A stretch of DNA of 40,732 bases. Source: Paractinoplanes durhamensis (GTDB lineage Bacteria > Actinomycetota > Actinomycetes > Mycobacteriales > Micromonosporaceae). Position 1 is the first letter of the stretch. Each line of letters opens with the position of its first letter. Made by a program: the position numbers and the translations under genes. Positions 1 through 7,909 of this stretch are shown in pieces. The DNA lies in contig NZ_BOML01000098.1 of the NCBI RefSeq assembly GCF_016862175.1, forward strand, positions 1 to 40,732, read 5' to 3'. The notes beneath the pieces were generated by a model, which was not told the DNA's origin, did no database searches, and saw nothing but the letters and a program-made list of their open reading frames with translations.

Positions 1-22
1 AGCGGTCCGCAGAAACGGGCCG

Positions 23-922
23 GTGGCAACACCGGAACCGCGCTGCGGGCCGACTCGACTCAGCGCGCATCTGGCCGAGGTGTATGGCGCGCAGGTGTCG
101 AAACAGACGATCTCCACGATCACCGACAAGGTCATGGACGGGATGGCCGAGTGGCAGAACCGGCCCCTGGACCGCGTCTACCCGGTCGTGTTCCTGGACG
201 CGATCAACGTCAAGATCCGGGACGGCAAGGTCGCCAACCGGCCCATCTACGTCGCGTTGGCCGTGACCGCCGAGGGCACCCGCGACATCCTCGGGTTGTG
301 GGCCGGCGACGGTGGTGAGGGCGCCAAGTTCTGGTTCACCGTCTGCACCGAGTTGAAGAACCGTGGTGTCGAGGACGTGCTGATGGCCGTCTGTGACGGC
401 CTCACCGGCCTGCCTGAGGCCATCAACACCGTCTGGCCGAAGACGGTGGTGCAGACCTGCGTGGTGCACCTGCTCAGGAACTCGTTCAAGTACGCGTCAC
501 GGCACCACTGGGACCAGATCGCGAAAGCGTTGAAGCCCGTCTACACCGCACCCACCGAGCAGGCCGCGGAGCAGCGTTTCCTCGAGTTCGCCGAAACCTG
601 GGGCGAGAAATATCCGGCGATCGTCAGGCTCTGGACCAACGCCTGGGCCGAGTTCGTGCCGTTCCTGGCCTTCGACGCCGAGATCCGCACCGTCGTCTGT
701 TCCACCAACGCCATCGAGAGCGTCAACGCCCGCATCCGCCGGGCCGTCCGGGCCCGCGGGCACTTCCCGAACGAGCAAGCCGCCCTGAAATGCGTCTACC
801 TCGCCGTCATGGCCCTCGACCCCACCGGGCAAGGCCGCCGACGCTGGGCGATCCGCTGGAAACCCGCACTCAACGCCTTCGACCTCGCCTTCGAAGGCCG
901 CCTCACCGCAGGCCGCAACTAA
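23..922 (+). CDS. IS256-family transposase, 5' truncated or frameshifted
   Basis: DDE transposase of the IS256/MULE family that would move its own element. Numbered from the GTG at 23, the triad is D59 (VFLDAINV), D125 (VCDGLTG) and E232 (NAIESVN). The family's C-x2-H motif is present at C146/H149. The readable 299 residues are about 100 short of the usual 390-430. The frame is open to the window edge, but residues before LSAHLAEVYG do not resemble the family's usual sequence. This suggests a small deletion or frameshift near positions 45-65, or a divergent N-terminus; the GTG start is only the first available codon. The stop is followed within 15 nt by the terminal repeat, as is normal for the family. 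Family assignment is firm; whether the gene is intact is unknown. Confidence 0.82.
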   Translation: MATPEPRCGPTRLSAHLAEVYGAQVSKQTISTITDKVMDGMAEWQNRPLDRVYPVVFLDAINVKIRDGKVANRPIYVALAVTAEGTRDILGLWAGDGGEGAKFWFTVCTELKNRGVEDVLMAVCDGLTGLPEAINTVWPKTVVQTCVVHLLRNSFKYASRHHWDQIAKALKPVYTAPTEQAAEQRFLEFAETWGEKYPAIVRLWTNAWAEFVPFLAFDAEIRTVVCSTNAIESVNARIRRAVRARGHFPNEQAALKCVYLAVMALDPTGQGRRRWAIRWKPALNAFDLAFEGRLTAGRN

Positions 923-934
923 CCAAACAACATC

Positions 935-963
935 GAGTTACACCGTTTTCTTGACAGTCCCCC
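935..963 (+). repeat. IS256-type right terminal inverted repeat
   Basis: The stretch contains ttacaccgttttcttgaca followed by a run of C. This resembles the terminal repeat of actinobacterial IS256 elements and lies directly after the transposase stop. The matching left repeat is outside the window, so the exact boundary is an inference. Confidence 0.6.
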
Positions 964-1215
964 TGAACACTGACCTGATTAGTTACCCTGCTGGTAGGGC
1001 CAGCCGGGCGGCCAGATGGTCATGGGTGATCGGCGACGCATTGCCGATAAAGCAGGGGCCGTTGGCCAACACGCCCAGTCCTCGCGGCGCCCCAGCCGTT
1101 TGAACGTGCCCACCACACAACATTCGCTTCATCTGGAACTTCTGGTGGCGGCGCCTACCGCCCCGTGTTGCCGAGTGAGGATTCGTCCCAACAACAAACG
1201 AGCAACAAACGATCA
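964..1215. other. Spacer between IS256 end and tRNA-Pro, no clear gene
   Basis: About 250 bp without a recognisable gene. Open frames on either strand (for example 983-1216 minus) have no ribosome binding site and no family resemblance I can name. A direct repeat of gcaacaaacga-like units lies near 1190-1212. The stretch may be decayed mobile DNA between the element and the tRNA gene. Confidence 0.4.
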
Positions 1216-1250
1216 AGAGCCGACTTCCTGATCTTCAGGAAACCGGCTCT
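1216..1250 (-). terminator. Hairpin downstream of tRNA-Pro
   Basis: Outer arms at 1216-1222 and 1244-1250 (agagccg / cggctct) and inner arms at 1225-1231 and 1235-1241 (ttcctga / tcaggaa) form a long hairpin with a 3-nt loop and one 2x2 internal bulge. It starts 14 nt beyond the tRNA 3' end on the minus strand. There is no strong U-tract, as is usual in high-GC actinobacteria. Confidence 0.6.
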
Positions 1251-1263
1251 GACCTGCTACTTT

Positions 1264-1340
<77 letters not shown>

Positions 1341-1389
1341 ATGCCACCCGGCAACCTCACCGCGCGGCAACTGTTACAGCCTACAACCC

Positions 1390-2778
1390 CTAACCATGGG
1401 CTTTTCCGCGACCCCCCGGCCCCGTCTTCTTCCGGGGCTTCACGGACACCTCGATCGGCGAACCCTCGAACCCGAACTCCTCGCGGAGCTTGCGCTCGAC
1501 GAACCGCATATACCCAGCGTCCAGCGGCCCCGTGGTGAAGAGCACGAAGCGCGGCGGCGCCACCCCAGCCTGCGTGGCGAACAGGATCCGAGGAGCCCGC
1601 CCACCACGAACGGGGTGCGGCGTGGCTTGAGTAAGGGCAGTGAGCCACTGGTTCAAAGCCCCGGTAGGAACCCGCTGCTCCCACGACGCGAGAGCCCGGC
1701 GAATGGCCGGCGCCAGCTTGTCGACGGCCCGGCCGGTCTTCGCGGAGATGTTCACCCGAATGGCCCACGGGATCCGCTTCAGCTCGCGGTCGATCTCCTT
1801 GTCGAGATAGAACCGGCGGTCCTCGTCGACGAGGTCCCACTTGTTGAAGGCGATCACGAGAGCACGCCCGGCCTCGACCACCTGCGTGAGGACCCGCTGA
1901 TCCTGCTCCGAGATCACCTCGCCGGCGTCGAGCAGAACAACCGCGACCTCGGCCGCTTCGACAGCGCCGGCGGTGCGCAGGGACGCGTAGTACTCCGTAC
2001 CCGAAGCTTGGTTGACCCTCTTGCGAAGGCCGGCGGTGTCGACGAACTGCCACAGCTCGCCGTCCATCTCGACCAAGCTGTCGACCGGGTCGACGGTGGT
2101 GCCGGCGACCGAGTCGACGACCGCTCGCTCTTCCTTGGACACCCGGTTCAGCAACGACGACTTGCCCACGTTCGGGCGACCCACCAGCGCGACCCGGCGC
2201 GGGCCCCGCGGTGCGTTCTCGATGATCGGCGGCGTCGGTGGCAGGGCGGCCAGGATGTCGTCCAGCAGGTCGCCGGAGCCGCGGCCGTGCAGGGCTGAGA
2301 TCGGGTGCGGCTCGCCCAGGCCCAGGGACCAGAGCGAAACCGCTTCCATCTCCAGGTTCTGGTTGTCGGCCTTGTTGGCGACCAGGATCACCGGCTTGTG
2401 GGAGCGGCGCAGCATCTTCACCGCGGCCTCGTCCACGTCCGTGGCGCCGACCGTCACGTCGACCACGAAGACCACCACGTCGGCGGTCTGCACCGCGATC
2501 TCGGCCTGGGCGGCGATCGCGGCCGCCCGGTCCTTCGCGTCCGGCTCCCAGCCTCCGGTGTCCACCACGGTGAAGCGGCGGCCTACCCACTGGGCGTCGT
2601 ACGGGACCCGGTCGCGCGTTACGCCGGGGACGTCCTCGACCACTGCCTGGCGGCGGCCGATGATGCGGTTTACCAACGTGGATTTGCCCACGTTGGGGCG
2701 GCCGACTACGGCCACCACGGGAACCGGGCCGGACGTGAACTCGATCGAGTCGACGTCGGCTACGGGGAGCTCACTCAC
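1390..2778 (-). CDS. der: Ribosome biogenesis GTPase Der (EngA)
   Basis: Double-GTPase of 462 residues that acts in maturation of the 50S subunit. The first G domain has GRPNVGKST at about residues 26-34, DTGGW and NKAD. The second, from about residue 195, has GRPNVGKSS, a TTVDPVDS switch segment, DTAGLR and NKWD. A KH-like C-terminal domain follows and ends in a basic tail (KPRKKTGPGGRGK). Length is normal for the family. The start is a GTG at 2778 that overlaps the end of cmk by 8 nt (gtgtcaaGTGAGTGA), so der is probably translated by coupling to cmk. The cmk-der pair is conserved in actinobacteria. No oddities seen. Confidence 0.96.
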   Translation of the reverse strand: MSELPVADVDSIEFTSGPVPVVAVVGRPNVGKSTLVNRIIGRRQAVVEDVPGVTRDRVPYDAQWVGRRFTVVDTGGWEPDAKDRAAAIAAQAEIAVQTADVVVFVVDVTVGATDVDEAAVKMLRRSHKPVILVANKADNQNLEMEAVSLWSLGLGEPHPISALHGRGSGDLLDDILAALPPTPPIIENAPRGPRRVALVGRPNVGKSSLLNRVSKEERAVVDSVAGTTVDPVDSLVEMDGELWQFVDTAGLRKRVNQASGTEYYASLRTAGAVEAAEVAVVLLDAGEVISEQDQRVLTQVVEAGRALVIAFNKWDLVDEDRRFYLDKEIDRELKRIPWAIRVNISAKTGRAVDKLAPAIRRALASWEQRVPTGALNQWLTALTQATPHPVRGGRAPRILFATQAGVAPPRFVLFTTGPLDAGYMRFVERKLREEFGFEGSPIEVSVKPRKKTGPGGRGKAHG

Positions 2779-3454
2779 TTGACACCTTGTTATTCAGCAG
2801 CGAAAGGAGGTGTGCGACTACCTCGTCGATGCCCATGCCGGTCGTGTCGACCTCGATGGCGTCGGAGGCTAGGCGCAAGGGGTCTACGGCCCGGGACGAG
2901 TCGAGCTTGTCGCGGCGGGCCAGGTCGGCCTCGGTCGCGGTTACGTCGGTGGCGTCCTCTGCACTGCGCCGGGCGGCGCGGGCCGCGGCCGAGGCGGTCA
3001 GGTAGACCTTCAGGTCGGCATCCGGGGCGACCACCGAGGCGATGTCGCGGCCCTCCACGACGATGCGTGGGTGGCCGGCGATGATGGCCCGCTGGAGGGC
3101 GACCAGCTGCTTGCGTACGGCGGGGACGGCCGCCACCGCTGACACCGCACCGGTTACCTCGGCGCCGCGGATCGGGGCGTCGACGTTTACGCCGTTGGCC
3201 GCGAAGTGCGGTGCGGACGGGTCGGTGCCGATGGACAATTCGGTCTCCAGGGCGATCTTGGTGATCGCGTCGGCGTCCGTGAGATCGACGCCGGCCTGCA
3301 TCACTGCCCAGGTCACCGCGCGGTACATCGCGCCGGTGTCCAGGTAGACGCCGTCCAGGGCAGCGGCGAGACGCCGGGAGACGGTGGACTTGCCCGAGCC
3401 CGAAGGCCCGTCGACGGCCACCACGCAATTCTCCGGCCGTGCTTCTTCCGCCAC
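2771..3454 (-). CDS. cmk: (d)CMP kinase
   Basis: Cytidylate kinase, 227 residues, phosphorylates CMP and dCMP with ATP in pyrimidine salvage and nucleotide supply. Visible features are the P-loop GPSGSGKST near residues 16-24, the substrate segment YLDTGAMYRAVTW, GRDIASVV, and the LID region around RRSAEDA and RRDKLDSSR. The frame is open upstream to an ATG at 3505, but the GTG at 3454 is preferred. It has AGGAGG at 3464-3459, four nt upstream, and the product then begins about 15 residues before the P-loop as in other Cmk proteins. The 3' end overlaps der by 8 nt. Upstream, a divergent crotonase-fold gene starts 109 bp away. Confidence 0.95.
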   Translation of the reverse strand: MAEEARPENCVVAVDGPSGSGKSTVSRRLAAALDGVYLDTGAMYRAVTWAVMQAGVDLTDADAITKIALETELSIGTDPSAPHFAANGVNVDAPIRGAEVTGAVSAVAAVPAVRKQLVALQRAIIAGHPRIVVEGRDIASVVAPDADLKVYLTASAAARAARRSAEDATDVTATEADLARRDKLDSSRAVDPLRLASDAIEVDTTGMGIDEVVAHLLSLLNNKVSSE

Positions 3455-3531
3455 CGTTCCTCCTGAGCTAACCTGCCCGACCCAACCGTCCCATTGTGCC
3501 CGCACTCCCGCGCATCGACTAACTAGGGTAT

Positions 3532-3547
3532 GTTACCGGCGAGTAAC
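3532..3547. promoter_or_regulatory. Inverted repeat GTTAC-N6-GTAAC, candidate operator
   Basis: Perfect 5-bp arms flank cggcga, 16 nt before the crotonase start codon and overlapping the likely promoter or leader. The architecture resembles TetR-family operators of fatty-acid genes, but the regulator is not in the window and the assignment is inferred. Confidence 0.45.
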
Positions 3548-3563
3548 TCTGGAGGGAGCTGCC

Positions 3564-4259
3564 ATGCCCACGCTCGACCGGCACGACGCGGTGTTCGTTC
3601 TCGATCTTGGCGACGGCGAGAACCGCTTCCACCCCGACTGGATGGGCAGCGTGAACGCGCTGCTCGACGAGGTGGAGAAGGCGGACGGCCCCAAGGCGCT
3701 CGTGACGACGGCGAGCGGGAAGATCTGGTCCAACGGGCTCGATCTGGCATGGCTGATGGAGCACCCTGAGCAGTTTCCGGCATTCACCGCGACCGTGCAC
3801 AAACTGTTCGCGCGGGTGCTCAGCCTGCCGCTGGTCACCGTCGCGGCGCTGCAGGGTCACACGTTCGCGGCCGGCGCGATGCTCTCGCTCTGCCACGACC
3901 TGCGGGTCATGCGGTCCGATCGCGGCTTCTGGTGCCTGCCCGAGGCCGACATCAACATCCCGTTCTCGGTCGGCATGGGTGCGCTCATCCAGTCGCGGCT
4001 GACGCCGCAGACCGCCCACCTGGCGATGGTCACGGCCCGGCGTTTCGGCGGCACCGAGGCGTACGCCCATCAGATCGTCGACGAGGCCGTGCCCGAGGCC
4101 GAGCTGCGCGAGAAGGCGATCGCCCTCGCCGCGGCACACGCTTCCAAGGCCGGCCCAGCACTGCAAACCATCAAGACGCGGATGTACGCCTCCGTCCTCG
4201 CGGCCCTGCACGCCGAGGCCGAGGGCGGCGCCGACGCCAGGCTCGTCATCGGCTCCTGA
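3564..4259 (+). CDS. Enoyl-CoA hydratase/isomerase (crotonase) family protein
   Basis: Crotonase-fold protein of 231 residues, probably acting on enoyl-CoA esters in fatty-acid or carboxylic-acid metabolism in the cytoplasm. The first oxyanion-hole strand is SGKIWSNGLDLAWL. The second is LQGHTFAAGAMLSLCHDLRV, and the segment CLPEADINIPF carries the Glu typical of enoyl-CoA isomerases. The GLDLAWL pattern resembles delta-enoyl-CoA isomerases more than hydratases, but substrate is not determinable. The ATG at 3564 is chosen because GGAGGG lies at 3551-3556 with 7-nt spacing; the frame is open upstream. It is the only plus-strand gene in this part of a minus-strand block and separates cmk from rluB. 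Base composition is like its neighbours. Confidence 0.88.
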   Translation: MPTLDRHDAVFVLDLGDGENRFHPDWMGSVNALLDEVEKADGPKALVTTASGKIWSNGLDLAWLMEHPEQFPAFTATVHKLFARVLSLPLVTVAALQGHTFAAGAMLSLCHDLRVMRSDRGFWCLPEADINIPFSVGMGALIQSRLTPQTAHLAMVTARRFGGTEAYAHQIVDEAVPEAELREKAIALAAAHASKAGPALQTIKTRMYASVLAALHAEAEGGADARLVIGS

Positions 4260-4350
4260 CCGGAGCCCGGCCTGCGCCCGCTCCACCAGCGCGATCACCG
4301 CCGCGAACAGCCGCTCCCGGGCCGACACGGAGGGCGAAACGGGCGGCGTC

Positions 4351-4476
4351 CAGGAAACCGCCGCCCTCACCCCCACGATCGCCAAGGTCTACGAAACGAT
4401 CGAGGCCGGCCCGCGGGCACTACGAGATTTCGAACGAGAGCACACCCTAGGCAAGCTCGTCGTCCGGATCGGCTGA
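4351..4476 (+). pseudogene. 3' remnant of a zinc-type (MDR) alcohol dehydrogenase/quinone oxidoreductase
   Basis: A 41-codon plus-strand reading ends with HTLGKLVVRIG and a TGA at 4474-4476. This is the usual C-terminal signature of medium-chain, zinc-binding-type NADP oxidoreductases (HTxGKhVhR). The preceding PTIAKVYETIEAGPRALRDF fits the last helix of that family. No start, Rossmann fold or catalytic domain is present upstream; the preceding gene is an unrelated crotonase. The last 30 nt overlap the 3' end of rluB on the other strand. I read it as a gene remnant left by rearrangement, from a short match made by eye. Confidence 0.4.
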
Positions 4477-5223
4477 CTCGCGCGGCTCGTCGCCGGCGGC
4501 CTTGAACAGCGCCGCGATCTCCGCATTGGACAGGTGCCGGAAGCCGCCCGGCCGCAGGTCACCGAGCTTGACCGGGCCGACCGAGGTGCGGATCAGCCGG
4601 GTGACCGGGTGGCCGACCGCTTCCATCAGGCGGCGCACGATGTGCGTGCGCCCCTCGTGCAGGACCAACTCGACCTGAGCGGTCTTGCCGAGCGCGCCGA
4701 CCAGCTTGAACGCGTCGACCTTGGCCGGACCGTCCTCCAGCTCGACGCCGGAGAGCAGGTTGCGGCCGACGGTGCGGGCCAGCGGCCCGTTGATGACCTC
4801 GGCCAGGTAGGTCTTGGTGATCCCGTACCGCGGGTGGGTCAGCTTGTTGGTCAGGTCGCCGTCGTTGGTGATCAGCAGCAGGCCCTCGCTGTCGGCGTCG
4901 AGCCGGCCCACGTGGTAGAGCCGCTGGCCGAACTGGCCGAGGAAGTCGGCGAGCTCGCTGCGCCCCTTCTCGTCGTCGAGGGAGGTGACGACGCCGCGCG
5001 GCTTGTTCAGCGCGATGTAGACGAGCTTGGTGTCGGTGATCACCCGCTGGCCGTCGACGAGGATCTCGGCGGTGTTGGGGTCGACCTTGTCGCCGAGCTT
5101 GGCGACCCTTCCGTTGACGGTGACCCGCCGGCGGAAGATCAGGTCTTCGCAGGCACGGCGGGACCCCACACCGGCGGCTGCCAGCACTTTCTGGAGGCGT
5201 TCGGCGGTGTCAGCCTGGGGCAT
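4447..5223 (-). CDS. rluB: Pseudouridine synthase, RsuA/RluB family
   Basis: 23S rRNA pseudouridine synthase of 258 residues. An N-terminal S4 RNA-binding domain (about 6-65, RLQKVLAAAGVGSRRACEDLI) precedes the catalytic domain. The catalytic Asp lies in VGRLDADSEGLLLITNDGDL, and LHEGRTHIVRRL is the conserved C-terminal RNA contact motif. The frame is open upstream, but the ATG at 5223 gives the normal length. It overlaps the end of scpB by 14 nt, so it belongs to the parA-scpA-scpB operon, the same order as in M. tuberculosis. The C-terminus ends in a short acidic tail (ADPDDELA). Confidence 0.93.
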   Translation of the reverse strand: MPQADTAERLQKVLAAAGVGSRRACEDLIFRRRVTVNGRVAKLGDKVDPNTAEILVDGQRVITDTKLVYIALNKPRGVVTSLDDEKGRSELADFLGQFGQRLYHVGRLDADSEGLLLITNDGDLTNKLTHPRYGITKTYLAEVINGPLARTVGRNLLSGVELEDGPAKVDAFKLVGALGKTAQVELVLHEGRTHIVRRLMEAVGHPVTRLIRTSVGPVKLGDLRPGGFRHLSNAEIAALFKAAGDEPRESADPDDELA

Positions 5224-6511
5224 CGAGTACTTCTTCCACATCGTCGGGCAGGAACGGGGCGAGCGGCGGCAGCTGGTCAACGGAGTTGAGGCCGAGCTTC
5301 TCGAGGAAGAGGTCGGTGGTCCGGTACAGATGTGCACCGGTTTCACCCTCTATGCCGCACTCCTCGATCAGGCCGCGCGTAGCAAGGGTACGCATGACCC
5401 CGTCACAGTTGACGCCGCGGATGGCCGAGATGCGAGACCTGGTCACCGGCTGCTTGTAGGCGACCACCGCGAGCGTCTCCAGCGCGGCCTGGGTGAGCCG
5501 CACCGACTGCCCGTCGAGCACGAACCGTTCGACATACGCCGCGTACTCCGGCCTGGTGTAAAGCCGCCATCCCCCCGCGGCCCGGCGCAGGTCGAAGCCG
5601 TGCCCCGCCGCCGTGTAGCGCGCCGAGATGTTCTCCAGCAGGATGCCCACCCGCTCGGTCGGCTGCTCCAGGATCTGCGCCAGCTGCATCTCGGCCACCG
5701 GCTCGTCGACGACGAGCAAAATCGCTTCGAGCGCCGCGGTGAGTTCGGCTTCGTCGGCCAGGTCCGGCAGATCGGCGCTTTCGCTCATTTCGGATGTACG
5801 CTGATCAACTTCCACAACCGCAGCCGGACTGTTCCGCTGCCGACGAGCCTGCTCGGGCACCGCCGCCACGACCGGCGCAGCGATCAGCGGGGCGTCGTCC
5901 TCCTCGGCAACCGGAAGATCCATCTCCGCGTCGTCGGTGAGGTCGTCATCGGCGGCCGCATCGAACATGCTCCCGGCGTCCCCGCCGTCCGCAACGAGCG
6001 GAGCATCGGCCGCCACCCCATCGGGCTCAACCGGCTCAACCGCTTCCTCGATCGCGGCCGGCAGCTCAAGATCGGGCCCGAGCTCGGCCTCGGTCGGCTC
6101 CGGAGAGTCGATCCCGGCGTCGGCCTCCACCGGCACATCAACACTGACCGCCACCTCGTCACCGAGCGCCGGCTCTTCCGCGTCGTCCTCGTCGAGCTCC
6201 ACGGCCGCATCCGAGCCGGACACCTCCGCGACGGGCTCGTCGTCCGCGTCGAGCCCGGCCGGCTCGTGGTAGCCCGGCGGGTTCGCGCTCTCGAACGCCT
6301 CGTCGAAGTCGTCGTCATCGTCGGAGAGCCCGGCCTCCGACAACTCCTCGTCGTCGGCCGACTCGGGGTCCTCCCCCGCCTCGTCCCGGCGTGCCGCTTC
6401 CTCGGCCGCCGCCTGATAGGCGCGGTCCGGCGGACGCTGCTGGCGCTCCCACGGCGGCACCCAGGCGGCCGCCTGGTCGGCCAGCGTGTCGGGGCGCTCC
6501 TCGTTGCTCAC
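5210..6511 (-). CDS. scpB: Segregation and condensation protein ScpB with long acidic N-terminal extension
   Basis: Kleisin-associated subunit of the SMC-ScpAB condensin complex. The ScpB core of two winged-helix domains occupies about residues 250-433 (ELTAALEAILLVVDEPV, GWRLYTRPEYA, ALETLAVVAYKQPVTRS, IRGVNCDGVMRTL). ScpB proteins are usually near 190-200 residues; this one has 433 because residues 1-245 form a low-complexity Asp/Glu/Ala-rich extension. The long form is supported by the GTG at 6511, which has GGAGGA at 6523-6518 with 6-nt spacing and overlaps the scpA stop by 4 nt (GTGA). The internal ATG at codon 242 has no good ribosome binding site. The extension is presumably disordered. 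Confidence 0.93.
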   Translation of the reverse strand: MSNEERPDTLADQAAAWVPPWERQQRPPDRAYQAAAEEAARRDEAGEDPESADDEELSEAGLSDDDDDFDEAFESANPPGYHEPAGLDADDEPVAEVSGSDAAVELDEDDAEEPALGDEVAVSVDVPVEADAGIDSPEPTEAELGPDLELPAAIEEAVEPVEPDGVAADAPLVADGGDAGSMFDAAADDDLTDDAEMDLPVAEEDDAPLIAAPVVAAVPEQARRQRNSPAAVVEVDQRTSEMSESADLPDLADEAELTAALEAILLVVDEPVAEMQLAQILEQPTERVGILLENISARYTAAGHGFDLRRAAGGWRLYTRPEYAAYVERFVLDGQSVRLTQAALETLAVVAYKQPVTRSRISAIRGVNCDGVMRTLATRGLIEECGIEGETGAHLYRTTDLFLEKLGLNSVDQLPPLAPFLPDDVEEVLDAPG

Positions 6512-7836
6512 GATCGTTCCTCCACCGCGGCCGGGGCCGCGTCGTCATCTCCCCCGCCAAGATCACGGCGGTCCTCGGGCAAGTCAAATCTGCCCGCCGG
6601 GAAGTCCCCCGAGTCGGACACCATCGCACCGGTTGTGCCCTCCTCGCCCTCCCCTGAATCGTTGTCTTCGCTTTCGTCCTCGTCACCGGCATCGAGGCCC
6701 TTGACAAGACCGACGTCGAAGCCATCGACATCGGCCTCGAACCGCTCAGCGGCGGCATCGAAGCGCGCGGAAATCTCGTCGAGGTCCGAGTCCTCGTCCT
6801 CGTCTTCTTCGTCCTCGGACGCGGCCGAGGAGGACGCAGCCGCGAAGAAAGCCGCGTGCGCCGGTGAAGGCCCGTCGTCCTCGTCGTCGGGCATTTCCGA
6901 TTCGTCCCCGGGCAGCGGCTCGGCGGCGGTGTCGATCTCCGGCTTGGTGCCCTCGTAGTCGTCGATGTCCAGCTCGGCGTCGGACGCCTCGCCCCCGACC
7001 CACCGAACCGTCAGCTCGTCGAGCGACACCGGCTGCTCGAACTCGATCAGCCCCTCGCGATAGAGCTCGAGCAGGGCGAGGAACCGGGCCACCACCTCAA
7101 GCGTGTTTTCACAGTCGGCGACCAGCAGCGTGAACGTGGCGCTGCCGGCCCGCCGCAACCGGTCGCGAAGAAGCTGGGCATGCTCGCGCACGCTGACCCG
7201 CGCCTGGTGGATGTGCGCGATGGACACCTGCGGCGGCCCCGGCTTGGGCGTGAACTGCTTGAGCGCCAGCTTGAACAGCCGCTCCACCCCGATGCCGAGC
7301 ACCAGGTCGGGCAGCGCCTCGGCGTACCGCGTCTCCATCGACACGGCCCGCGGGTAGCGCTTGGCCCCCGTCCCCTCCAGGTCACTGATGAAGGCGGCCG
7401 CCTCCTTGAACGCCTTGTATTGCAGGAGACGGGAGAAGAGCAGGTCGCGCGCTTCGAGCAGGGCGAGGTCTTCCTCGTCCTCCACCTCGGCGGCGGGCAG
7501 CAGCCGGGCCGCCTTGAGGTCGAGCAGGGTCGCCGCCACCAGCAGGAACTCACTGGTCTCGTCGAGGTCCCAGTCGTCGCCCATGGCCCGGATGTAGGCG
7601 ATGAAGTCGTCGGTGACCGTGTGCAGCGCCACCTCGGTGACGTCGAGCTTGTGCTTGCCGATCAGCTGCAGCAGAAGGTCGAACGGCCCGGTGAAGTTGA
7701 CCAGCCGCACGGTGAACTTGCCGGTGTCCTCGACCTCAGGAGAAGCGGGGGCAACGGCGTCAACAGGCGGGGGGACAGGCTCTTCAGGCACCTGCTGACC
7801 GTAGACCACCGGTACGACAACCTGTTCCGGGCTCAC
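6508..7836 (-). CDS. scpA: Segregation and condensation protein ScpA (kleisin) with acidic C-terminal tail
   Basis: Kleisin subunit bridging the SMC heads in chromosome condensation. The core covers about residues 40-280: FTGPFDLLLQLIGKHKLDVTEVAL at the SMC-neck-binding N-terminus, SEFLLVAATLLDLKAARLLP, and the winged helix FLALLELYREGLIEFEQ. Residues from about 282 to 442 form an Asp/Glu/Ser-rich tail, so the protein is some 160 residues longer than typical ScpA. I chose the GTG at 7836 because GGAGG precedes it by 7 nt; an ATG at 7872 in the same frame is the alternative. The stop overlaps the scpB start. The order parA, site-2 protease-like gene, scpA, scpB, rluB indicates one operon. Confidence 0.93.
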   Translation of the reverse strand: MSPEQVVVPVVYGQQVPEEPVPPPVDAVAPASPEVEDTGKFTVRLVNFTGPFDLLLQLIGKHKLDVTEVALHTVTDDFIAYIRAMGDDWDLDETSEFLLVAATLLDLKAARLLPAAEVEDEEDLALLEARDLLFSRLLQYKAFKEAAAFISDLEGTGAKRYPRAVSMETRYAEALPDLVLGIGVERLFKLALKQFTPKPGPPQVSIAHIHQARVSVREHAQLLRDRLRRAGSATFTLLVADCENTLEVVARFLALLELYREGLIEFEQPVSLDELTVRWVGGEASDAELDIDDYEGTKPEIDTAAEPLPGDESEMPDDEDDGPSPAHAAFFAAASSSAASEDEEDEDEDSDLDEISARFDAAAERFEADVDGFDVGLVKGLDAGDEDESEDNDSGEGEEGTTGAMVSDSGDFPAGRFDLPEDRRDLGGGDDDAAPAAVEERS

Positions 7837-7909
7837 TCCGGCACCTCCGACCGCCTCGAGAACAGCGCGCATCCGTACAACGCCCCAAGATCACGGCGGT
7901 AACGGCAGG

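Larger units (their letters stand above)
1..963 (+). mobile_element. IS256-family insertion sequence, 3' part
   Basis: This is the right-hand part of an IS256-family element, cut by the window edge. It holds the catalytic part of the transposase and ends in a terminal inverted-repeat-like sequence. No left end is visible, so copy integrity and target duplication cannot be judged. It lies about 300 bp from the 3' end of tRNA-Pro. Confidence 0.8.

Noticed and set aside
983..1216. A 77-codon minus-strand frame between the IS element and tRNA-Pro
   Set aside because: No ribosome binding site and no recognisable family; the 5' part overlaps the terminator hairpin region.
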